Positions 12,065-24,753 are shown, counted from the stretch's first letter. The stretch: DNA of 64,000 bases from Cunninghamia lanceolata (GCA_027924645.1 BSBN01000334.1:434001-498000); one strand, 5' to 3'. The notes: generated from the sequence alone by a model not told the origin. A program made the numbers and translations.

Positions 12065-15000
12065 TTAAATTATTGAATCAATCATCTCTATACTAAGATG
12101 TGCCGCAGGGTTCTCCAAACATGGTGAAAATATAGCCTTAAATTCTTTTAATGCCTTTTCTAATCCATATGCTGGTACCTGTAGGCATTCATGCCCAATG
12201 AGTTTTTCTATTATTTTCATATGTACCTTTATTGTATTATCAGCGACCTCTTCTAGGTCTCTAGTATTCGTGATACAACTTCTAAGAATGTCCTCTTCAA
12301 ATTTTAGTTCCAACCTTGTTTGTGGCAATTGGTTGGCCATTCGAGGAATAATGACTCCTTCATTTATCAATTCTTCTACTCTGTCCTCCATTTCTTCAAG
12401 TTGTTTCAATTTTGATCTGTATTCTTCTTTTCTGAATTGACAACTATATAAAATAACATTACATTTATTCTTTTCTACTAAAGCCATAGCCCAACCTATT
12501 ACTGCTTGCTTTGTTACCTCCTCTCCTTTCTGTATAAATTCTTTGAACCATTTCTCAAAATTATTAGCTTCAATCTTTTTATTCTCCATCTCTTTCACCT
12601 CACCTTTTGATAATACTACCATTTCAATAGGTAGCTCTAGTAGGATGGCATTGAGATCAAAATTTTCTCTTAATGAATTGCTGCAGATGGACAATATGTC
12701 CCTTCAAATAATCATGTTTATCTTTACCCTTCTTTAGTATTTCAACAGTGGCTTGGTGCATATCTTCCCATTCATTTATATGTTGCTCTCTAGTCATGTG
12801 GCCTAAATCTAAATTAAATATTTTATAATCATCCACAGTCATTTCTCCTTTGGATTTATCCTTTTGTGGTATAGCTAGATCAAGAATTCTAGATCCAAAA
12901 GGACCTCTTTTAATTGCTGACATAGTTCTAGCTTTTCTTTTCTCCTTCTATGGTGTAGAACCACCCAGTAAACTCTTGATATCAATGGGTACTAATTGTA
13001 CTGCTACCTTCTCTCTTCTGACATCAGAGCCTAACCAGGATGGAGCCTCCTTGGTAGCTTCTGTTATTTTTTCTTCATTTATCACCTTTTCCTAGGGTTT
13101 CTCCATTTCTACCTACTCTATGTGTTGTTCTTATTGTTGCTGAGGTGATTAAGGTTGAGGACCATGTTCTGGAACAAGTGAATCATCATGTTGTTGTGAT
13201 TCTCCTTCATCATTATCTTATTCTATTTCAGTATCCCCTCTCTCCTCATCTTCTAGATTCTCTTTTTCTAAAGATTCCTTTTGTTCTTCTTCCTCTTTAT
13301 CATTCTATTCCATATTTGCTCCATCCATAGTTTCTTTTTGTTCTTTATGCTCAGCATTACCTGTAGAAACATTTTATGTGTCATCCAAACTTTCTTTAGG
13401 ATTACCTGATATCCCCTACGATTCCTTTGTTGTTTCCACTTGTTCTTGTATTTTTTCATGTATATTTTCTTGCTCCATCTATAAGGATGTACCTGTGACT
13501 TTATCAGGTTCTTCTGCATCTTTTTCCTTCTCAGGTTTGTTTGTTGTGTTCTTTCCTTCTATATTTTCTTCTTGTTCACTTTGTTCATTGTATATATTCA
13601 AAATATCTAAAACATTAGTACCAGAAACATTTATCTCTGTCTCTTCCTTAGTTTGAATTGGTGTTTCTTTTACAACCTTTTCTGGTGTATCTTCTTTCTC
13701 AGATTCTTCTATTTGTTGTGCCACATCCTACACTTCCTTTATAATCTCAGGTGACACTAGTGTATCAAATGGATCAACTGTTTATGACCCGCCCTGTACA
13801 TTTTCTTCTTCTAATCCTATGCTTTGTTTTGTTTCCACACATACCTGAGTATCTTGTTCCTCTCCTATATCAGAATACTCACTTCTTCTTCATCTTTTCC
13901 AATTTCCCCTTTTACACTAGGATCCACCTCTCTAACTCCACTGTCACTACTATCATCTTCTATATTTACCATCTCACTTACTTTTTTGACTTCATGAAGT
14001 TTTCACTCTTGCAGCTTCTCTTCAGTCAATTATTTCTTAACCTTTGCATATATTTGTATTTTCTCTTCTGGTGTGGATTCACTATGTATGCCACCTAGCT
14101 TAGTACCCACCTGTTGAGCACCTATAACCTCACCTTCTTCTGGTGTTTGTCCCTTTGAAGTTTCAATTCCTATGGCCTTCATAATTCTTTGTCTTGTTGG
14201 TCTCTTAGCAGTTTGAGTCTACTCTGCACTAATGTTATGGCCTGATGACTCTGCCTCCATGAGTGTCCCTGAGGATACTGCTATTGTAACACCCAAGGCA
14301 TAGGGATCCATTAAGGTTTCATTCTTATCTTTTTCACTGATTTTAACTTCTACAACCCTTCTTTTCTTTTCATAAAAACATTACAGCTCATCTTGATTCT
14401 CTCTTACCCTCTTCTTACCTTTCTTCTGAAATGTAGGTTCAATCCCTTTAGCTCTGAGTTCTTCTACTTGATCTTTCAACCATGTTTTAGAATATAAAAT
14501 AATTGATTTGGATAATGCATCCAAAGATGTACCCCATGGCTGTGTCCAATCAGGTTTACCAATGGGAACAAGCCTTGCACTCTCATAGCTATGGTGTAAC
14601 AATTTATTATCATCTTCAATTTCTGGGGGCACATTAATTTCTCCCATAGTCCTCATCTGTTCTACAGTCAACCTTTGATGAGCTCTTTTCCTCACTTCTT
14701 TATCATTCTTACAATCTGACTACTAGTCTTCAATATGCACCTGATGTTTATATTTAGAATCAATAGTTCTCTGGATCCTATGGAAAGGATCAAAGCGTCT
14801 GGCTTGCTCAAATTTTTCAAAACCATAATATCTCAACTCCTTCTCTGAATAACCAACCACCTCCTCACTATAATAGAATATCTTCCAATTGCCCAGGAGA
14901 GTTTGATATTTCCTCTGCCCCACTTCTTTTTATACATCCTAAATGCATTCAGGTTCTGTCTAGAAAACTCCAATACAATCATTGTATTTGATGGGTACCT

Positions 15001-16101
15001 AGGCAGCATGAATGGCTTCCCCTCAAAACCTTCAGTTCTAATATATGTAAAATTTGGGAATTGTATATACCATGAGTTGTGTAGCCCAATAGTGCTTTTT
15101 GCTTCTTCAAATAACCTCTTATCTTTTTGTCCAGTCAAAATTCTTACCATGTAAGTATAAAACACATCATTTACCAAGGCATACTTCCTCAATGTATTAT
15201 CTTCTTGCAAATCTGGATAATGATCATACCCTAATTTCTGATCTGGGCCATTCCCCATGGTCCCAACTCTATCAATCCCAATTATGCAGGGCTGGATCAT
15301 AGGTGCATAGGAATACAACAGATATGATGACAAATAAAAAGGCATCATTTTCTGCTTTCTCAACATGGCTTGCTTCCATATGGCTGTACTAATAGCCTTA
15401 GCCCAGTGAATTTGCCCATCTTCCTTTTTTGTTTCCCTCATAAACTGAATAATAGTGAACATCCATGGTTCACACTTGGTTGCATCTCTCAACCCCGCTA
15501 GTCTACTGAGCATTGTAATTATTAGATGTATTTCCTCTTTAAAATCTATCCTGTGAAGGTTCTTTGGTACTCTTGCTACAACCTTAGGTTTGTTCTCGTC
15601 ATTGTACCAACTATAGAAAATTCTGCTCTTGTAATCTCTTTCATTGCTATTAAAGTCTTTTGTATATTGGTCTATGTCTATATCTATCATTTTCTCTTGA
15701 ATCTCTAGACCAAACATCCTTGCTATCCCCTCTGTGGACAAATCTGCAATAACCTGGTCTTCATGTATTACTCTTCTGGTATTTACAACATATCTATTTA
15801 TGCACTCCAAAACTAGATCCTTAGCCTCCATGGCTAATGGGAACCCTGCAACCTTATACAATCCTCTATCCCAAATGCACTTCATATCAGGGGTAGCATC
15901 TAATTCTGTAATCTTTTGAAGAACATCCTCTGCATCATAAGACCCCACATTCGTATCTGTCGCGACCCCGCTCATGCTATTCAAGGTTGGATATCCTCTG
16001 TGCACCAGAAATTCCTCCTTTATTGTTTCCTTCTGTGGCTTTCTTTCTTTTTTTACCTTTTCTTCATCTACTGGATCTGCTCTCTTTTGTTTTGGAGCCA
16101 T
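12065..16101 (-). pseudogene. LTR-encoded ORF of about 1,345 codons
   Basis: It starts at ATG 16101 with a basic Lys/Arg-rich N-terminus. Residues about 60-420 form a compact domain. The blocks FKEEIHLIITMLSRLAGLRD, GQIHWAKAISTAIWKQ and PFYLSSYLLYSY resemble the pattern of the 'putative plant transposon protein' (Transposase_32) and Athila ORF1-type proteins; that likeness is from memory and unverified. The reading then continues through an acidic, low-complexity linker to a Glu/Lys-rich, coiled-coil-like C-terminus (12923-12065, ending SIEMIDSII). Damage: a 1-bp deletion near 14,880 compared with the other copy, two adjacent TAG codons near 14,730 where the other copy reads Cys-Trp, and further stops between 13.3 and 14.4 kb. 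The strand is the same as gag-pol. Its role is unknown. Confidence 0.6.
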
Positions 16102-16649
16102 CCTGTGAAAAATTGAATATTTAACTTCCTGTTTTACTTCATTTACCTAGGGTTTTACCATGAATTTCTTACGTTTTACATTTACCCTAACCCTTTCTGT
16201 CTTTTCTCGTTTTAAATTTCATGATACTTAACATCATCAGTTAATTTCTTTAATCAGATATAGTAATTTGACATTTACTTGTATTTTTAACGAAATTACT
16301 CATAACCCATCTGCAGTTTTTGATTAACTGCATTGTAACGGCGTTCAAAAACACATACCTGTTTTAGTGACAGCTTAACTCTATGAGCGTCAACCCACTT
16401 TACCGTTTTTACCAAGTCGTCCCCATTCTAAAATTTTGTTCAACTATGGACTGTATGTTCAATTTGTGCAATAGTTTCCTTTCACTATAATTTAAGCTTT
16501 CATGATGCAATTGTAAAAGAAAATAATCTTTATTTAACCCTAACATGTTTAAATTCATCTTTGCATTGTTAGTTCTGCATTAAATGTTGTATTCAACACA
16601 ACATATTGACTCAGCTCTCTATTTTAACCTTTTTTTGAATATTGTATCT

Positions 16650-17660
16650 GTTAATAATCTGCCCTTTGCATATCTTTTTTTTTTTTGTATATCGCTTTGT
16701 ATATCACTTTTTTGTATATCGTTAATATACAAATCAAAACATGCAATGGGTTATAAAACAATGTTGCACTTTACCTCATGTTCAACTTTGTATCTTCTAT
16801 TTGTATATCGCAATGTATATATAATAGATACAAACTATTATACAAATGCAACTGATACCTTAGTTCCACTTTACTTTTCTTTTATTTCCCGACAATGCAC
16901 TTTTACCTTTTTTGTATATCGGGATTGTATGTATACAATCTTTCATACATACAAGTGTATTGGTCTTATTTCATCTCCTTTTAAAATACACATCGAGTTT
17001 TACCTTTTCATCTTTTGTATCTCCCTTTAAATTTGCAACATACAAATATGGGATACCACCATGGGCCCCACTTTACTTACCCACTTTATCTCTTCGAATA
17101 AATGATAATTGTATCTACACTTAGATAAAATCCCTCATACATGCAAACTTTAATACAACCATATTTGACTTTTGACTTTCATTAACTCTATTGCATAATC
17201 TTTTCGGGTCCATGCATGTACATCAAATAAATGCATACTTGCCCAGAATGCATCAAGAAATAATGTATTGTTTATATCGTATTTAAATAATCTTTGGAAT
17301 CCGTAATTGTATGTATCTTAAAGATGCAAAGCCGAGACATACAAAAATACAATACTGCATAAAGTACCTTTTTCACTTTAATAAACTGCAGTATATACTT
17401 CCCTTGGGTCTATGCATGTATATCACCCTTATGTATATAGATTACATTTAGATTGAACATACATACAAACCTATATACAACGTGGACCTGGCACTTTATT
17501 CATTCCACTTTTGAAGATCCATCGGGTCCGTGCATGTATACAAAGGGCCTAAACACTAAACACATGCATGCAAATCACCTAGATACAAAACCTGATTGCA
17601 CCCAACACGAATTATACAAAGACCTCACATACAAACGACATTGTATATACGACATACAAA
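16650..17660 (-). promoter_or_regulatory. U3-like segment with repeated TGTATATCG and GCATGTATA motifs
   Basis: The segment lies between the LTR start (17942) and the LTR ORF start (16101). On the plus strand TTTGTATATCG or TTTGTATATC recurs near 16,686, 16,698, 16,713, 16,801 and 16,912. GGGTC(C/T)(A/G)TGCATGTA recurs near 17,207, 17,405 and 17,527. CATGCATG, the RY element bound by plant B3 factors, occurs near 17,564. Direct, inverted and palindromic TGTATA words dominate the segment. Position and density suggest an LTR promoter region; no TATA box was pinned down. Confidence 0.45.
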
Positions 17661-17942
17661 CCTCCAAAATGATGCATTTCACCAAAAAACCATACCTCAC
17701 AATACTGGAAATTTCTTGTTGGTTTAAAAAACAACCCTTACTCATTTTTCACAAAGAATTCCCCACTACCTGTGCTTTGTACCTACTGCCAGGTATTTTT
17801 AATTTTCAACATGGTTTGCAATACTTACCTCTTTTTTCCATTTACCACCAAGCATGACCACACACAAACAAAAGCAACAGCCACAGCAGGGGTCCTCATT
17901 TTGCTAAGAGGTAAAATGGGGCGTGTTGTGAACATCACAACA

Positions 17943-18925
17943 ACTAGCAACCAAATAAAACAACTAAATTTAAATCATTAAAGAAAGCCAGGTGAAATAA
18001 ATTAATAACTTCTAACTTCCCTATATGCAAACCATTATTTGATTTGAGACTCAATGTATTCAATAAGGTGTATGAATCTTCCAATAGAGTTTAAGTGTAT
18101 GCATGTGATTAATAATCCTCATCTTGAAAATGAGTTGAAAACACTAGTGACTGGTGTTAAACTACATGGTTGATGTCATTCCCTCATAGCCAACTAGATA
18201 GAGCCTTGCTGCTAGCAAGCATTCATAGCCCTGACAAGGTTATCATTACAATTCTCCTAACTAGAGCCCCACTGCCAGCAAGCGTCTATATCCCCGGTAG
18301 AGTTACTTAGATGGCTTAATTTGGATTTTCAGTATAATCGATTTTTTTATTTATATTTATAACTCTGTGTAACATAGAAATTCATAAGATATTATCATTG
18401 TAAATTCATGATGCAAGGTATGATCACTTGCTAAAATTAAGCTGAGAATTGCAATGGTAGCAAGGGTGACATCTAATTTTTCACTTAACACCTACACTGG
18501 TATATTCAACAAACCCAAGGATTTTAGGTGTGTCATCATGAGAAACTTCCCTTGAATACTCAATTCACAGCTATTGAATAAAAAATTTCACAAGCCAAAT
18601 GATTATCTACATTCATGAAAGTTACAAGTTATGCATAAGTTTCAAATGATTAACCTGAATGTTTTAAATTTTCTATTGTTTTCAGTGGTTGTTAATCTGC
18701 TTCTGCATACCTCAAATCAAAACAAACATCCCTGCCAAGGAAACACAACAAACAAACCAACCAAACAACAAACCCACAACTAAAACAAAACAAAACACAC
18801 CCTATACACTTTTTACAATATAATACACAATAGGACAGACCTTGTCTTCTCAAGCTTGAAAGTAATGTTTCAAATGTTGACCATTAACAGGTAATGGCAC
18901 ATCTTCCCCAGTTAAAGTCTTGAGC
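17943..18925 (-). other. Non-coding tail between integrase and 3' LTR
   Basis: No ORF. It contains two copies of an approximately 68-bp unit with the word TAGAGCC(T/C)(T/C)(G/A)CTGC(T/C)AGCAAGC, near 18,200 and 18,263. A CA/AAC-rich stretch (GT-rich on the coding strand) lies at 18,720-18,810. No polypurine tract is visible next to the LTR at 17,943. Confidence 0.5.
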
Positions 18926-20703
18926 CTAAAAGTATTCTCCTATTATTTCTGCAACCTGTAATGGCCCTAACCATAATTTGTCAAATTTTCTGTGGTTCCC
19001 TTTCTTTTCATGTGCCTTGTCCCAACACAACACCAGATCTAATATTTTGAATGTTTTGACCCTTGCTCTTTTATCAAACCACCTTTTAACCACAACTTGA
19101 TGTTTAGCAAATTTATCTATGGCTTGATCTCTCTTCTCAACCAATTGTAACATTTGGACTAACCTAGCCTCTCTATGATCATCAAAGACTAAATACTCAT
19201 TAGCAAATTTCCAGGTAGGTATTCTTAAGTTCACTGGAAGTATGGGATCAGTCCCATAAACTAAGTGATAAGGTGCGTTACCTAAGGTTGTCTTAACCTT
19301 TGTCCTATCTACCCACAACGCATATTTCAATAGGGTATTCCATTCCTTTGGACTTTTTACGACTAACTTCTTGATGATATCTAACAAGATCTTATTTGTG
19401 GACTCAGCTAACCCATTACCCTGAGGGTAATAATTTGAAGAAAACTTTAAAACTATTCCATATTCAAATGCCTATTTAGAAAATTTCAGAGAAGAAAATG
19501 CAAGACCATTATCACATACCAGAGAATATGGAGCTCCAAACCTTGTAATGATATTTTCTTCAAGAAATTTGATAACCACCTCAGTAGTTGAAAATTATAG
19601 CATGTAGCTTCTATCCACCTTGTACAATAGTATGTTATTGTTAATATAAACTTGTGCCCAGCAGATGATGGAGGATTAATAACTCTGATGAAATCCAAGC
19701 CCCATTGTGCGAACGGCCTAGACTCAATAACTAGTTCTAATGGATTAGCCTGATTCCTTCCCTTGTCTGTTGTAGTTTGATAGGTGTGACAACTTTGAAT
19801 GTGAATTTTTGTATCTTTAAACATTGTTGGCCAATAATATCTATCCCTCAAAATCTTATGAGTAGTAGCCAAATGAGAACCATGAGTTGTTCCATATTTA
19901 TCATGCAGCTCTGACAATACCTTATCTGCTTCAACTCTGTTCAAACACCTTAAATATATACCTTCATGATTCTTTTTGAACAAAAGATCTGCTTGTACCA
20001 TATATCTTTGTGGTTTTATCTTCAAGGCTCTCCTATGAGATGACTTCATCTTATTTGGGTATTTTCCTGATATGAAAAATGTGTTTAAATCGTCATACCA
20101 ACTTGGTGCATCATTAGAATTTAATACATACTGTTGTTTCACCAAATTTGGATCTGTATTGGCTATTGTCTGTACTAATGCCTGACCCCAAACTAACTTC
20201 ATTGGAATGATTTCCATATCAAACTCTTGCAATACTGTAATCCATTTCACCCTTTTCTCTCCAAGATTATTTTGCATCAACAACATTTTCACTGCCGCAT
20301 CTGGTACTATGGCTTTCACTTGACTCCTTAAAATGTAATGTCTAAATTTTTTTACTGCCCTTACCAATGCAAACGCCTGCCTTTCTGTGTCTAAATATTT
20401 CAACTGTGCATCTTTCAAAGGTGCACTCATGAAAGAAATGGGTTTTTCTTCATTTTCTTCTCCCTTTTGTGTCAAAGCAACTGCAACTGAATTTGTAGAA
20501 GCAAAAGAATAGATGTAGAATGGTTTGGTATAATCTGGACTTGCTAACACCGAAGCATCAGAAATGGCTTCCTTAATATCTTCAAATGCGGCCTTAGCTA
20601 CTGGTGTCCATTCTATTTTTGCATCCTTCTTTAGCATTGCATTTAATGGCTGCACAATATCTACAAATCCTGTAATAAACTTCCTGACAGTTAATTTTAC
20701 CAA
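18926..20703 (-). pseudogene. Native RNase H and integrase region
   Basis: The N-terminal part (20,703 down to about 20,150) is the gypsy RNase H: WTPVAKAAFEDIKEA, then FYIYSFASTNSVAVALTQ, where the usual catalytic Asp is missing, then TERQAFALVRAVKKFRHYI and VPDAAVKML. The integrase zinc finger follows (LHDKYGTTHGSH...QSCHTYQ); the second Cys of CxxC is Tyr. The catalytic core has WGLDFIRV (first Asp), VCDNGLAF (second Asp, near 19,510) and GNGLAEST (Glu, near 19,415). A frameshift after WIEATCYN and a TAG after LKFSK separate the core pieces. 18,926-19,387 holds the C-terminal integrase part. The protein is inactive as it stands. Confidence 0.85.
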
Positions 20704-21907
20704 AGAAAGACTTTAACACTTTCTTATTGTTAGGTAATTGCAACTTTCTAATTCCTTCTACTCTATCTGGATCAATGGATATCTCATTTTCAAAAATGAA
20801 CTGCCCTAACAATTTTCCCTCTGTTACGCCAAAAGAACACTTCTTTGGATTGAGAGAAATTCCATACCTTTCACACCTTCTGAGCACTTTTCTCAAATCT
20901 TCTACATGAGTGGATGCATCCTTAGAATATACAGTTAAATCATCCATATAAATGATAGTACGTTTACCTGACAACCTACAAAATGCAATGTCCATGGCTC
21001 ACTGAAAAGTGGCACCTACATTGATTAAACCAAAACGCATTGTTCTATATGCATAGATGCCCCATTTGCAAGAAAATGTAGTTTTCAACCTATCTTCTTT
21101 GTTGACTAAAACCTGATTATACCCTAAAAATCCATCTAAAAAAGACATCATCCTGGCTCCATTTACTGCTTGTAGTACTTCATCTATTGGGGGTAATGGA
21201 TAATTATCTTTTTTAGATGCTTTGTTTAGGTTTCTAAAGTCTACAAATAATCTAATGTCTCCATTTTTCTTCCTTACGAGTATTAAGTTTGCTATCCAGG
21301 TTGAATGTCTCACTGGGAAAATTATTCTGGTAGACAACAATTTGTTAACTTCTTCAAAGACCAGAGGCTCCAAAATAGCATTTACAGGCCTCTGTTTTTG
21401 CCTAAATGGTTTTACTCCTGGTCTCAAAGGTATCACATGAGAAATAATGGATGTATCATAAGTCTTTAAATCTTCATATGTCCATGCTATTACATGTTTA
21501 TATTCTTTTAAAACCTCCATAATTTCCTTTCTTAATTCTTTAGAACAAGCCTTTCCAATCAACACATTTTGTGGACTTTGCTCTGTTCCCAGGTTAAAGG
21601 GATCACATTTACCCCCTTCATTTTTAGGCAAATCTTTCTGTCTAACTACTCCATCAAAGTCAAAAATCTTCTCCAACTCTATTACCCCCTTGGGTAAGAA
21701 ATTACTCTTCAGGTTTACTATGTCTTCTTCATCCCAAGATACATCAGGTCTTTCTTGCTCATCAATGATTTGAGCTTCAAATACTTCATTACAAGTGAGA
21801 AAGTCTACAATTTGTTGATCTCCTTTGAATACTTGAAAATGAGTAACATTATCAGGTATACTTGGGACATTCACTAATTCAACAACAAATCGTTTTAAAC
21901 CTGACAA
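20594..21907 (-). pseudogene. Reverse transcriptase of the Tat-like element
   Basis: The typical Ty3/gypsy RT blocks appear in order: VIPLRPGVKPFRQKQRP, ILVRKKNGDIRLFVDFRNLN, YPLPPIDEV, MSFLDGFLGYNQV (first catalytic Asp), TMRFGLINVGATFQ, then YMDD near 20,945 and LNPKKCSFGV. One in-frame stop at 20,996-20,998 falls between GATFQ and AMDIAF, where these proteins usually have Arg. The frame shifts near the NCQEVY segment before the RNase H. The upstream part (21,907-21,450) is the protease-RT spacer. RNA-dependent DNA synthesis in virus-like particles is the family role. Confidence 0.9.
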
Positions 21908-21918
21908 TGTTAAAGGCT

Positions 21919-22317
21919 CTAAACTGCTAGCACATCTAGTCTTTGATTCAGTTCTCTAGGGATATGTTCAATGTTAAAGGCATCAAATGATTCAATTAAA
22001 TTCCATACCATGTGCCTATAACACACTATTTTCTTATAATTACATGCATACAATTTTCTAACGTGTTTGACCACTAACTCAGAGTCAGAAAAAACTCTAA
22101 TCATTCTTACCTTCTTCTTAATAGCCATAACAAGTCCATAAATCAGGGCCTCATACTCTGCTACATTATTAGTGCAAGGGAATTGTAGCCTATATGCTAC
22201 TAAAAATGATTTACCACTTGGATCAATAAGTTCGACCCCGGCTCCTGCTCCTTGCTTAGACTTAGATCCATCACGTTTTAGTGTCCAAATACCACTTTTA
22301 CTCTTTTGACCTTTCAC
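21919..22317 (-). pseudogene. Additional RNase H domain upstream of RT
   Basis: 132 codons of an RNase H fold of the plant/archaeal type (RVT_3-like). All four acidic positions are present: RDGSKSKQGAGAGVEL (Asp), CTNNVAEYEALIYGL (Glu), RVFSDSELVVKHV (Asp) and RELNQRLDVLA (Asp). It lies between protease and RT rather than after RT. Dual RNase H arrangements are known in plant Tat-lineage elements. The native domain downstream has lost its first Asp, so this one probably supplied the RNA-degrading activity. It is open over its length but joined to damaged neighbours. Confidence 0.75.
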
Positions 22318-22474
22318 TTTAGCACACCCTACTTTATCTGTTACCTGTGTTGTAACATTCTATTTATCCACGGGTGCCTCATTATGAATTACCTGCACAT
22401 TTTGCATTTTCAATTTGTAAACCAGAATAATCAACACTTTTCACTCTTGTTTCTCCCTTCAGAGCTTGGATTGG

Positions 22475-22924
22475 CTAATTTGTATCATTAGGAAAACACA
22501 ACTCAAGTTTATCATGAATAAACATTTCCCCTTGTTGTTCCATTGTCTTCATGCATTTTCCATATTGATACTCTATAATATCTCTGCACATTCCACAACT
22601 ATCTTTGGGATGCGGAGTATTATGGACTCTACACAAATTCTTGTACAACTTACACTGAACTGGAGATTTTTGTTTAATGCACTTTTCTATCTCTTGTCTT
22701 ATAATTTGGCCAAAACTACTTACAGTATTATCTTCAGAAGAAGAAGAATTCCCATTAGATTCAATGAATGCGGCTGTCTCTTTATTAGCAGGCTTTGCCT
22801 CAAAATCCAACATCAAGAATACCTCAATTTGCACTCCCTTGTTCGTAACTCTATAAACACCCAATTCAACTGATGCATATAATATCTCATTTGTTCTGTT
22901 ATACTCTGTAATCATATGTTTCAT
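22475..22924 (-). pseudogene. Pol linker with a Cys/His cluster
   Basis: An open stretch of 149 codons between protease and the extra RNase H. It contains CRVHNTPHPKDSCGMC, a Cys-His-His-Cys arrangement that resembles the zinc-knuckle-like CRIHNTNAH motif in the gag part of this same element. No other domain is recognisable. It is likely part of the same polyprotein. Confidence 0.5.
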
Positions 22925-23119
22925 CCTAGGTTTAGCTTCTATCCTAATCTAATTTGGGACACCTCTCCAAGGTAACCACATGTGTGAAAAATCAGTGACC
23001 ATATATCCATTCAATGTCTTGGACCAATCCCTACTTAGTAACATGTCATAATTAACTGGTATATCCACTACCTAGATATCAATAAACTGGCATACTCTAG
23101 GATCATAGGCTAACTACAT

Positions 23120-23569
23120 CTAAATGTGCATCAATTCACCTATCACATTAATCTCAGTTTTGTCCAGTTGAGTAACAACCTTGGCAGATTTGGTGGGAGT
23201 CAACCCTAAAGTTTTGCATATTCCTAAAGGCATTACGTTAGCTGAGGCTCTTGAATCCACCATACAATTATGTATATTCTTTCCCAACATTCTAATGGTT
23301 AACAAAAAAGGAGGGGCTTCCTTTTTATCTACATACATGACAACATTAGTGTTGGAAGGTTGTTCAATTTTCTTACCTTTATCTTTGGATTGTGCATCTC
23401 TACCTTGAACATCCATATAACCAGAGGTTTCCTTTGCCCCAAATGTATCTAAAGATTTTATGAAGGCAGTTCTTACCCCTAGACTTCTCAATAACTCATA
23501 TAGAGGTACATTAACCTTGATTTTTCTTATTTCTTCAGACACATAGTTCATTAATTTTGTTGTTTCCAT
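23120..23569 (-). pseudogene. Retropepsin-like aspartic protease
   Basis: KEAPPFLLTIRMLGKNIHNC leads into VDSRASANVMPLGICKTLGL. The plant gypsy consensus at this site is D-S/T-G-A, and here the Gly is Arg, which should disable the active site. About 60 residues of spacer precede the domain. The position between gag and RT fits the polyprotein order; the role is cleavage of gag-pol. Confidence 0.8.
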
Positions 23570-23767
23570 AGACTCTGTTTTCCCTATTTGAACCTTTGAT
23601 GCTGCTGTCCCCCCAGTCCCATGATGATTAGCTATTAAGATTGCAAGGTTATTACTAGCATGTTGATCTAGAGGAGTATTGAAATTGTTAGGAGGAGTGG
23701 AGGTAGTGAAAGGATCTCCAGGTTTAGTGTTGCTTCTCAGATTATAAGTGTGATCCTTGTTAGATTG

Positions 23768-24127
23768 CTAAAAATCCTGCACCTCTTCTGGTTCACATAA
23801 TACTTCAATTTCAGTTTCAAAGGGAAACTGAAAAGCATCCAATACTAGGGCTGACTCAGGATACAAACTCTCACAAAAATAAGGTTCATCCTCTAATATC
23901 TGATTCTCTTCTTCTCTAGTTGAGAAGATGAAACTTTTTAAGACCAAAGCATACTCAAATCCTGAAGGTATTATTTCATTCCCTTTGGGAACAAGAAATT
24001 CAGACATAGGAGCTTGTACTTCAACATTGAAAATGCTAACAGCAAGATGAAATTGAGGGCAATTGAGCTCAACATGTGCATTCGTATTATGAATCCTACA
24101 CCAATGTTTTAATGCTACATTAGCCAT
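23768..24127 (-). pseudogene. Gag C-terminal part with CHHC motif
   Basis: MANVALKHWCRIHNTNAHVELNC has a Cys-x2-His-x4-His-x4-Cys cluster of the kind seen in gag nucleocapsid regions of plant Tat-like elements. An acidic tail follows. It is separated from the gag core by a Gln/Asn-rich low-complexity segment (24,205-24,750). Confidence 0.55.
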
Positions 24128-24204
24128 TTGGATTCTGGTTGACTACTTCATTTCTTGGTTATCTAGACTCTCAAATGGAGATGCCAGAGTACCACTATTT
24201 GGTC

Positions 24205-24750
24205 CTATGTTCCATGTCCTAGATAGCTTAGGCTGATTCTAATTTCTGTTGTTATTACCCCAAGCTTTGTTATCTCCAATATGTCCTCTATTTTGTTACC
24301 CTTGTCCCTGGTTATGATTTTTTCCTTGGTTATAATTTTGATTTTGATTTGAACCTTGACCCTAACTATAATTCTAGTTCTAGTTCTGATTGTGTCCATG
24401 AGTTTTCTACCATAGAAATTTTTATTTCTCAATTATATCATCTCAGTGGTCAATCTTCTTAAGTGTGTAGTGATTTCCTTTATTTCCTCTCTATCTTCTT
24501 GTGCCTTTGCTACAAATGTATCTTGAGGAGGCTGGAGGAAAGACTAACCATTAGTCTGATTGTTACTGGTATTATTACTAGTATAAGGAACTATAGCTTG
24601 GATGGGAAAAGGATTATACACTGGTGTATATGTAGGAACTGGATTTAACAATGGAGTATGATGCATTGGAACTCCATTCCATGGTTGTGCTTGATTTTGC
24701 ATTCCAAGGTTTCCTATGTTTAGAAAAGGATTATATGTCGTTTGTCTCAT
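24205..24750 (-). pseudogene. Gag low-complexity linker
   Basis: Asn, Gln, Pro and Thr-rich on the minus strand (for example YTPVYNPFPIQAIVPYTSNN), with frame changes. It links the gag core to the CHHC segment. No enzymatic motif. Confidence 0.45.
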
Positions 24751-24753
24751 CTC

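Larger units (their letters stand above)
10689..17942 (-). repeat. 3' LTR (full length, 7.25 kb) of the Tat-like element
   Basis: This is the longer LTR copy. The first roughly 390 bp match 25643-26030 closely, with five substitutions and one 2-bp indel over about the first 115 bp. 13,860-17,942 match 26,035-29,949. The central part, about 11,085-13,855, has no counterpart in the other LTR. It contains a long minus-strand ORF (12065-16101), an upstream motif-rich U3-like segment (16.1-17.9 kb) and an AT-rich 3' segment (10.7-12.06 kb). LTRs over 7 kb are very long even for plant Tat/Ogre elements. Confidence 0.85.
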
